Below, piece after piece: positions 7,311 to 13,420 of a stretch of DNA of 22,931 nucleotides. The notes beneath the pieces are model-generated. The model had not been told where the DNA came from, did no database searches, and saw only the letters and a program-made list of their open reading frames with translations. Positions within the stretch are counted from its first letter, which is position 1. The number at the start of each line of letters is the position of its first letter. Both the position numbers and the translations under genes were made by a program. The stretch is from a virus. The DNA is taken from positions 1 through 22,931 of the IMG/VR virus record IMGVR_UViG_3300048017_000106; one strand, given 5' to 3'.

Positions 7311-7500
7311 TATTATCTTTTTTTGTATTTTTATATTTTATTCTTTCGTTTTGAATTTTGTAATAACCCCAAATCAAAAAAACTACTATAAAAATCGGTT
7401 CTTTTACTAATTTCAAAAATTCGACTACATTAAATAAAATAACTCCCAAAAAGCCAAAATCATGCAACCAACTAATTATTATATATGATGCTTTGGCCAT
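7288..7500 (-). CDS. Small membrane protein with basic tail, holin candidate, 70 aa
   Basis: There are two hydrophobic stretches, about residues 6-28 and 34-48 (EPIFIVVFLIWGYY). They are followed by a strongly basic and polar tail (NERIKYKNTKKDNNDKIHKG). Short length, two membrane segments and a charged C-terminus are typical of small class II holins, but several neighbours could fill that role. A GGAG sits five bases before the ATG at 7500, one of the few Shine-Dalgarno-like sites in the window. The gene overlaps both neighbours by 22-23 bases. Confidence 0.58.
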   Translation of the reverse strand: MAKASYIIISWLHDFGFLGVILFNVVEFLKLVKEPIFIVVFLIWGYYKIQNERIKYKNTKKDNNDKIHKG

Positions 7501-7793
7501 TTCTCCGTTATTATGAAAACCAAAATAATACCTGTAAGTATTCCGAAACCTTTTTCATCTAAATTATATTTGTAAAGTCCTATCAAAATTCCCACATTAT
7601 ACACCGCCCTTAATATTGCCAAATAAAAGGCTAATTTTAATAAGTTAGATTTTTGTCTATGCTCATAAAACAACAAAGCAAAACACAAATAAACTGAAAT
7701 ATACCATATATCTGTAATCCATTGCTGTCCATTATAGAATAAGTTAAACAATAGACTATTAATTACAAATAATACGCTGGCAATTTCTCTCAT
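7479..7793 (-). CDS. Multi-pass membrane protein, 104 aa
   Basis: Hydrophobic segments at about residues 4-19, 28-44, 52-74 and 82-97 predict three or four membrane passes, with a charged loop EHRQKSN between the second and third. No enzymatic or transport motif is seen. The ATG overlaps the stop of the 42-aa gene upstream (ATGA). Its place between an endolysin and spanin-like genes suggests a holin, antiholin or other membrane function in lysis. A superinfection-exclusion role is an alternative. I do not recognise the family. Confidence 0.6.
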   Translation of the reverse strand: MREIASVLFVINSLLFNLFYNGQQWITDIWYISVYLCFALLFYEHRQKSNLLKLAFYLAILRAVYNVGILIGLYKYNLDEKGFGILTGIILVFIITEKWPKHHI

Positions 7794-7918
7794 CTTGGAG
7801 GTGTGTTTGGCCTGTCTTCTTTTGTACTATATTTAACTGGCTGGGTTTTCTCTTTCAGCATTTCTAAGGCTTCTATGGCCTCCTGTATTGTTTTGTACTT
7901 GATTTTTAATGTTACCAT
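7790..7918 (-). CDS. Small helical protein in an overlapping frame, 42 aa
   Basis: An ATG at 7918 opens MVTLKIKYKTIQEAIEALEM, and the frame ends NTPPR at a TGA that overlaps the next start (ATGA at 7793-7790). The tight coupling to the next gene and the helix-forming TIQEAIEALEMLKEKT stretch support a real gene. It overlaps the last 86 bases of the 7833-8204 gene in another frame. That gene's tail (QNNTGGHRSLRNAERENPAS) is low-complexity and may be the passive partner. The role is unknown. Confidence 0.5.
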   Translation of the reverse strand: MVTLKIKYKTIQEAIEALEMLKEKTQPVKYSTKEDRPNTPPR

Positions 7919-8204
7919 GATTTTTTAATTTAGTGCCGTAATTATGATGCAACCAATAACAAAAATATATTGCTATCCCAAAACTCAATATAGAATTTAT
8001 AATTGTGGAATTATAATTATCAATAAGTTGATCTACTTCTATTTGTCTATTAAAAGCCCGTAGGCCAATAAACAAAATATTGCAAATAAATAAATCTATA
8101 ATTGGCTTGCTTTCAATATTAGGCATGTATTTAATTAAAAATACTGCTATTAACGAGGCGGCCATCCAATTACTAACTATTAATAAATTTTCCACAATTT
8201 GCAT
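7833..8204 (-). CDS. Membrane protein, 123 aa, holin-region
   Basis: The ATG at 8204 directly abuts the previous stop (TAA then ATG), so translation is probably coupled. Three hydrophobic segments at about residues 5-25, 35-50 and 67-86 are followed by a polar, basic C-terminal tail of about 35 residues that is shared, in another frame, with the 42-aa gene. There is no known motif. Three passes with a charged tail is the layout of class I holins, but four nearby genes look equally holin-like, so the assignment is open. Confidence 0.58.
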   Translation of the reverse strand: MQIVENLLIVSNWMAASLIAVFLIKYMPNIESKPIIDLFICNILFIGLRAFNRQIEVDQLIDNYNSTIINSILSFGIAIYFCYWLHHNYGTKLKNHGNIKNQVQNNTGGHRSLRNAERENPAS

Positions 8205-8735
8205 TTATCCTAATTTCGCTAAAAGTGATTTAACCCACTCCCTTACTTGCTTTTTCAGCATCGAAGCTGATTCGTCTGATGTTATATACTCAAACCCAAA
8301 ACCCAAAATTAAACCCACTAAAATAGTGCCTTCTTTCGTTTGCAAATATTTGATGTTTTCAGCAAAAACCCAATTTGGATTCGAAATTGAGTAACTTGTT
8401 AAAATTGCAAATACTACGACATTAAATATCGCTGCCATTATCGGCCTGAACGCTTTTAGAGTTAATTCACTTTTTGTAAATGGTTGTACACCCTCCACCT
8501 TTTCGACAAACTTTTTTTGTCTTCTGTATAACTCTAAAAGCGAATAAATTAAGTTAGCAATAAACCCATAAATAAACGCTTGGTAGCTAAATATGTGGAT
8601 CGGAAATATTGCATCTATTGACCACTCCGAAAGTAAATATGTTGACGCAAAGCTAAACCCAATTATTGCTATTTTTTCTTGTATCATGTCATTAAGTATA
8701 TTAAAAGCGGTATTCAATATATTACTTTTGTACAT
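8205..8735 (-). CDS. Four-pass membrane protein next to the endolysin, main holin candidate, 176 aa
   Basis: This gene immediately follows the M15 peptidase gene, the classic place for a holin in this gene order. Hydrophobic segments lie at about residues 21-38, 47-69, 98-118 and 135-151. Between the second and third is a charged cytoplasm-like loop (RRQKKFVEKVEGVQPF), and the C-terminal helix is basic (KKQVREWVKSLLAKLG). It is larger than most holins. Position and topology support a lysis role, and no specific holin family can be claimed from the sequence alone. Confidence 0.6.
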   Translation of the reverse strand: MYKSNILNTAFNILNDMIQEKIAIIGFSFASTYLLSEWSIDAIFPIHIFSYQAFIYGFIANLIYSLLELYRRQKKFVEKVEGVQPFTKSELTLKAFRPIMAAIFNVVVFAILTSYSISNPNWVFAENIKYLQTKEGTILVGLILGFGFEYITSDESASMLKKQVREWVKSLLAKLG

Positions 8736-8746
8736 TACCGTTTTTT

Positions 8747-9190
8747 TTATACTAGTTTGTATTGTGTTTTTCCGCCTTTTTTTGTCGCTACCATATTTTC
8801 ATTCCTATTTAATGCACTATTATAGCTGATATGAATCCAACTATCAAACTCCTGTATCAACTGGTCATAATTAATATTGCTTTTCTTAATTATCTCAAAT
8901 ACTTCCTGAACTGTTAATCCAATTACTTTAAAATCACAGGCTTTGCCCTCTACATGTTGGCTGGTTAAAGCCCCGCCAATCCCTTTATTAACTCTTTTGC
9001 ATCGGTATCCACTTGTAATTATTATCGGCTTTTTAATTATTTCCCTAATCGGTTCTAATACATTAATTGCCAACTTTTTAAGGTTCTGAATAACTGCATC
9101 GCTTACCCTCCATTGTTCCTCAATACTATGCCTAATTGCATACTCTGATACAGTTAACTCCTTTAATGTAAAGTTTTCGCTTATTTGCAT
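8747..9190 (-). CDS. M15-family zinc peptidase, endolysin
   Basis: The 147-aa protein cuts peptide cross-links of peptidoglycan, most likely as a D-Ala-D-Ala carboxypeptidase/endopeptidase of the M15 family, and should release progeny. The diagnostic motifs are SGYRC (60-64), SQHVEGKACDF (77-87) and WIHIS (118-122). H79, D86 and H120 are the expected zinc ligands, and an acidic residue before the WIH motif (E114 or D116) would be catalytic. There is no signal peptide, so it needs a holin to reach the periplasm. The length is normal for a single-domain M15 enzyme. It heads the lysis block, just after the structured gap at 9191-9366. Confidence 0.92.
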   Translation of the reverse strand: MQISENFTLKELTVSEYAIRHSIEEQWRVSDAVIQNLKKLAINVLEPIREIIKKPIIITSGYRCKRVNKGIGGALTSQHVEGKACDFKVIGLTVQEVFEIIKKSNINYDQLIQEFDSWIHISYNSALNRNENMVATKKGGKTQYKLV

Positions 9191-9200
9191 ATTTTATTAT

Positions 9201-9307
9201 TTAATGCAAAATATTAATAATCTTTTACGGATTTGATACCGTCTCAGGTAGATGCGCATGGAGCGAATCCGTTATTTCCGCCTGAACCCGTTAATACTTT
9301 GCATTAA
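9201..9307 (-). other. Nested inverted-repeat element, possible structured RNA with pseudoknot
   Basis: This lies in the 176-base gap between the 528-aa tail gene and the endolysin gene. The outer arms are 9201-9217 and 9291-9307, 17 bases with one non-Watson-Crick position that is a G-U pair in the minus-strand RNA. Inside, 9227-9235 can pair with 9264-9272 (seven contiguous pairs, one mismatch, one pair), and 9243-9248 with 9281-9286 (six pairs). These two inner helices interleave, so they would form a pseudoknot closed by the outer helix. An 8-base palindrome atgcgcat (9252-9259) sits in the middle. The centre is more GC-rich than its surroundings. No reading frame covers it. A regulatory RNA, a processing site or a DNA-level element are all possible, and I recognise no known class. 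Confidence 0.5.
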
Positions 9308-9366
9308 TCCAATTTAAAAGTTATTTTATACTTTCTTTTATTTTTTACGAATTTATACGAAATTAA

Positions 9367-10953
9367 TTAATACACCGCCCCACCCGTTAAATATTGCTTT
9401 CCTATAATCACGCCCGACCCATCTAATTGAAATGCCATGTTAAGGCTTGGCTCAAAATAGAAGCCTGCTGGCCCTGCTTTTGTTTCGTCCAATGGATTAT
9501 CGTTAACATATACAACACCGTCTATATCCCAAGTCAAGCTACTCCAAATTAAAGTATCTTTTGCTAATAATGTATTTGGCCCTCGTAATACTGCATCGGC
9601 TAAACTTGCATAAATTGTCTTAGTCGCTGGCGTTTGGTTCGTTGTATCAATTACATAGCCGCTCCAATAACTGTACGGCGTGCCTGCTGTGGCCCCGTTT
9701 GCGTTTTGGTCAATAATTAATACCGTATTTGTTGCCCCTGTTTTTAACCATATTCCATTTCCAACTACTGCTATATTATTTGCATCGCCATTATTGAAGT
9801 AATTAAAATAAAAATCATTTAAGTTAGCGTAATCGGTTACTGCGCCTGAATATAAATCTACGTTTTTAACATCAATCGAATATTCTCGCTCCAAATAGCC
9901 TGATATATTTCTGGTGTTATTCGTTGGAGTGAATATCAGTTTATTCTGCCTCATATCTTCTGCATCTGGCACGTAGGCAGGAACTTGTGGAAATACTTTT
10001 ACCTTTGCTGTGCAAAAACTTTCTCCAAAGCCATCACTTTGCGCACTGGCAACTATCCACTTTTCAGCAGGGTCTGTATTAATATCTAAAGACGAAAAAT
10101 TAAATTCTATTTCGCCATTATCAGCCGAAACTTGGCTCGAAATAATAGGGTCGCTTTTATAGGCTTTGTAACGATATTTTACATAAACTTTTCCCGAAAT
10201 TGTAACCGTTCCATCGGCAACCGCTGGATATAATGCCCCTAGCTTGGTATCATCCATTTGGAAGTTCCAATATATTCTGACTATATCGCCCTTTGTTGCT
10301 CTTACTTTTACTGTTGCCGTTGTATCAACATTTACCTTTTTGAATATTATTTGAGGTGAAATACTGTTGGCCTTGGATGGTAATGTTGCCAAATATGCAT
10401 TCAAATTCACATAATTACGGCTAACCTGTGGCGTGCCTGAACTATCCAACATCATTGTCCAAATGGTATAATCATTATGAGGCAAATATAAGGCAGGGTA
10501 GTTATTCTCATCGGCTGCCTGGTTTCTGTACCATTCTTTTCCAATCGAATAAACCGAAGTCGCATCTGGGTTCGTCACCCAAGCAACATCAACTTGAACA
10601 GATGTAGCGAACCTTTCTATAATATTTCTCGTCTGCCCTGCTCCTGTACCGCTTACAATATGTATTTTTGAATACCATATCCATTCAAATTCCGTTGCAT
10701 TAAATACCTTGCTTGTATCGTAAAGCCTATCACTTGTGCCACTTGTGGCCGTTCCTGCTACTGTTGGAGGTATCAAATCTGGAATATTGCCTGACCTAAA
10801 CATTAAATATTGGTTCTTAGGTTGTACGTCCAGAGTTGGATCACCCTGCATTTGAGCAAAAACTCCCAATTTCGTAAAATGGTGGTTTTTGCCCGACCCT
10901 ACATAAGGTTTGTAAGGCTCTAAATAATTTATTTGCGTTACTAAAGTTGGCAT
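9367..10953 (-). CDS. Large tail or appendage structural protein, 528 aa
   Basis: This is a soluble, beta-rich protein (MPTLVTQINYLEPYKPYVGS at the start) without signal peptide or membrane segments. Residues about 66-138 contain HIVSGTGAGQTRNI followed by VDVAWVTNPDATSVYSIG, a strand-turn module I know from many phage tail-fibre and virion proteins (G-A-G-Q-x-R...PD.TS.Y). The C-terminal part (GFYFEPSLNMAFQLDGSGV) suggests another beta domain. It is the last gene of the tail-tip block. It may attach to the tip assembly together with the two preceding gene products, but its exact role is unknown. Confidence 0.7.
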   Translation of the reverse strand: MPTLVTQINYLEPYKPYVGSGKNHHFTKLGVFAQMQGDPTLDVQPKNQYLMFRSGNIPDLIPPTVAGTATSGTSDRLYDTSKVFNATEFEWIWYSKIHIVSGTGAGQTRNIIERFATSVQVDVAWVTNPDATSVYSIGKEWYRNQAADENNYPALYLPHNDYTIWTMMLDSSGTPQVSRNYVNLNAYLATLPSKANSISPQIIFKKVNVDTTATVKVRATKGDIVRIYWNFQMDDTKLGALYPAVADGTVTISGKVYVKYRYKAYKSDPIISSQVSADNGEIEFNFSSLDINTDPAEKWIVASAQSDGFGESFCTAKVKVFPQVPAYVPDAEDMRQNKLIFTPTNNTRNISGYLEREYSIDVKNVDLYSGAVTDYANLNDFYFNYFNNGDANNIAVVGNGIWLKTGATNTVLIIDQNANGATAGTPYSYWSGYVIDTTNQTPATKTIYASLADAVLRGPNTLLAKDTLIWSSLTWDIDGVVYVNDNPLDETKAGPAGFYFEPSLNMAFQLDGSGVIIGKQYLTGGAVY

Positions 10954-10965
10954 ATTTTTTTTATT

Positions 10966-12384
10966 TTAAATATTTACTATTCCCCAAGTTGGCCAATCAC
11001 CGTTCAAAGTTGTGGATATTGTCCACGCTGCCCCTACTGGCCTAAATGATACATTTTCTACAACTTCATTGCATGGATTATAACACAAAACTAGAGCTTG
11101 CGTTCCATCCTCTGATAACTTGTAGCGAATAAAAGGCTCTTTGTATAAGCAAGCATAAGATATACGCTTTTCTAATCCTGTTCGCCAAACGTTGGCTTTA
11201 TTTGTTACGTTATATTCAGGTTCCGTCCACGCTGTACCCGCATATTCAATTATCTGTTTAATTGGCGCTTGGCTCATTTGCCACAATGCCAAATGAACGT
11301 AATTTAAACTCCCTGAATATTTATGAGGGTATCTTACTACTAAATTTTGCCCTTTATAAGTTTTTACAGCGTGTAGTGGTGTATTGCCTTGCGTTTCGCC
11401 CCAGCTGTATTTTATTTCATTGGTTGCAAATCTCCCCGTATCAAAGTGGTGCCATCCGTCCGTATACATGCCAAGTAATGCATCCATATAAACTCGACTA
11501 GCTGGCGTTTGGCCTCTTGCATAACCCACATAAGGCGTTTGCGCTGGCATTCCATACTCTGGAATAGCTGGAACGTTGTACTCGAACCTTTGTTGTGTTG
11601 CACCATCCACAGCCTCACTTTCAACCCATATAGTAGGGAGTGATTTAATAGTTGGCTTTAATAATTTCGCTAAATCGTGTGCCTCAATTACTTGATACCA
11701 TATTCTTGCTTCATTGTACATCGTATGGTAGTGAAAAGGTATTGACACCTCAAAACCTACTGTATTAACCAAAGTGTCCGTTCTTGCTTCAGGCGTGCTG
11801 TACATGTTTGCCCAATAAGCGGCTCCAGTTGCATCATAAGTATTTGTGCCAATATTCCACAACGGGGCTGGCCTTACTAATGCCTGTGCCCATAAGGATA
11901 ATATTTTACCCTCCGTTTTGGCTTTTACCCTCATTTGAATAAGTCTATTGTAATGACTTGAATCCAATAATGCAGGGTTTGTCTGCTCAAAATTCAAAAT
12001 TGAATGTTCTAAGTTGAACGGTAAATACCCATAATCTACCCATTTGCTCGCATTATACGGGTCGTTTAAATCCTGCCAAGTGCCATCGCCAATCAGCCCG
12101 CCTGTTTTTTCCTTTGCAGGATATTGCACAGGATTATCAACTACCAAGCAGCTATGCGCCGTATGCGTAAAACCGCATTCTAAAAGCGGTTGCCTACCGT
12201 TAATATAATCAATATCATAAGGCAATTTTAATTCACCTATAAATGTTTTATTACTTGGTGGCGACCAGTTCAATCCGCCATTCATTTTAGGGAAATTTGG
12301 ATTTGAAAAAAAGTCCGCCAATAAAAATCCTTCGCCTGGAATGCTGAACCAACTCGGTTTTGTCTGTGCTACAAATGTTGCCAT
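10966..12384 (-). CDS. Tail-associated protein, possible glycoside-hydrolase-like fold, 472 aa
   Basis: The protein has alternating hydrophobic strands and helices of TIM-barrel style (GYLPFNLEHSILNFEQTNP, ILSLWAQALVRP, TIWVESEAV, GMYTDGWHHFDTG). It ends in a beta-sandwich-like domain (SEDGTQALVLCYNPCNE, then VSFRPVGAAW). Acidic residues at strand ends (E128, E133, E255, E257, D309) could be catalytic, and the Trp content is high, as in polysaccharide-binding clefts. The upstream gene product has a ConA-like domain typical of carbohydrate-active proteins. A depolymerase acting on the capsule or cell-surface glycans is therefore plausible. I cannot place it in a named GH family. Confidence 0.6.
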   Translation of the reverse strand: MATFVAQTKPSWFSIPGEGFLLADFFSNPNFPKMNGGLNWSPPSNKTFIGELKLPYDIDYINGRQPLLECGFTHTAHSCLVVDNPVQYPAKEKTGGLIGDGTWQDLNDPYNASKWVDYGYLPFNLEHSILNFEQTNPALLDSSHYNRLIQMRVKAKTEGKILSLWAQALVRPAPLWNIGTNTYDATGAAYWANMYSTPEARTDTLVNTVGFEVSIPFHYHTMYNEARIWYQVIEAHDLAKLLKPTIKSLPTIWVESEAVDGATQQRFEYNVPAIPEYGMPAQTPYVGYARGQTPASRVYMDALLGMYTDGWHHFDTGRFATNEIKYSWGETQGNTPLHAVKTYKGQNLVVRYPHKYSGSLNYVHLALWQMSQAPIKQIIEYAGTAWTEPEYNVTNKANVWRTGLEKRISYACLYKEPFIRYKLSEDGTQALVLCYNPCNEVVENVSFRPVGAAWTISTTLNGDWPTWGIVNI

Positions 12385-12385
12385 A

Positions 12386-13417
12386 TTAATTTACTTGTAT
12401 TATTTGTTCGAACATCTTTTCTGTATCAAATTCGTTGATAAAATAGAATATCTTTGTAACTTTTATCGGATTTCCTAATAAATGTGATACACTTATTGCA
12501 GTTAATGCCGTTGTTTTCCAGTCCCCCATGTCGTTTATTTTCCACGCCCTCGTAGGTGTTGCCATCGCTGAACCGTTCCACATTGGCGGGTTAAAATCCC
12601 ACGCCAAATCTGTAATTGTCTTTGCTATGTCATCTGCTGTAATTTTCATTTGTAAGGTTGGTAGTGAAGTTTGGCTATAAAATAAACCTAATTTGCCTCC
12701 AAAACTCAAAACGCTATGTCCTACATTGGGAGTTATTGGGGGTGTTGTCCCCCCTCCTGCGCCTGGGTCTGATGCACTTCTAATACTAATAGTTTTGTTT
12801 ATTAAACCCGTTGGCTTATTAACACCGCCCCCTGTTGTTATCGTAGTTGCCGACTTCCAGCTAATTGTCTTATTTATTAACCCCGTTGGCTTGGTGTTTA
12901 CATATTCGGCTGTAAATGATACAAATTGAACGAAACAGCCTGCCGTATCACCAATCATTGAAAAGCAAAAGCCTATCTTTGAACCCGTTGCAAAAGTCAT
13001 TTGGGATGTTCCAAACTCTACAAAATCGCTACCATTATGATACCAGGCTTTTAACAGTCCGTTTTGGTTTGATAATTTAAACCTTTCAACTTCGTTTTTG
13101 TTGGGTAATGCTTGTACAATTACGGCTGTTCCACCTGTTGTGTTACGTGAAAAAGTCATTATCCACCCGTCTTTTTGTCGTACTATTGCAAAAAACTTAG
13201 AATTAGCTAATAGCGTTTCACGGTACATTATACCTGTCTTTGCGTTTGTGGCTATTGTTCCACCTCCTGCATCGGCTGTGGGCATTGATAATACACCCTC
13301 TAATGAACAATTACCGCCTTCCCTGTATAGGAAGCCGAAATTGTCCGCTTGGTTCCAAATATCTTGCCCCGTTGCCTCGACAATAAAAGTATTCAATAAT
13401 TTCCTAGCTGAACCCAT
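12386..13417 (-). CDS. Tail protein with N-terminal ConA-like beta-sandwich domain, 343 aa
   Basis: Residues about 10-170 follow the pattern of the ConA-like (DUF1349-type) beta sandwich found in secreted polysaccharide-active proteins: GQDIWNQADNFGFLYRE, then KTGIMYRETLLANSKFFAIV and a W-I-M-T-F-S-R strand. The middle holds two copies of KPTGLINKTIS (176-186 and 201-211) separated by a glycine-rich linker, and a second Gly/Pro hinge (about 219-230). The C-terminal 110 residues form another unknown domain. It lies directly after the LRR tip gene (three-base gap) and overlaps no gene. It probably binds surface glycans. Confidence 0.68.
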   Translation of the reverse strand: MGSARKLLNTFIVEATGQDIWNQADNFGFLYREGGNCSLEGVLSMPTADAGGGTIATNAKTGIMYRETLLANSKFFAIVRQKDGWIMTFSRNTTGGTAVIVQALPNKNEVERFKLSNQNGLLKAWYHNGSDFVEFGTSQMTFATGSKIGFCFSMIGDTAGCFVQFVSFTAEYVNTKPTGLINKTISWKSATTITTGGGVNKPTGLINKTISIRSASDPGAGGGTTPPITPNVGHSVLSFGGKLGLFYSQTSLPTLQMKITADDIAKTITDLAWDFNPPMWNGSAMATPTRAWKINDMGDWKTTALTAISVSHLLGNPIKVTKIFYFINEFDTEKMFEQIIQVN

Positions 13418-13420
13418 ATT

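Noticed and set aside
9201-9307. tRNA or a known self-cleaving ribozyme in the gap
   Set aside because: No cloverleaf or CCA-type acceptor can be drawn, and the conserved cores of hammerhead, twister or HDV-type ribozymes that I know do not fit either strand.
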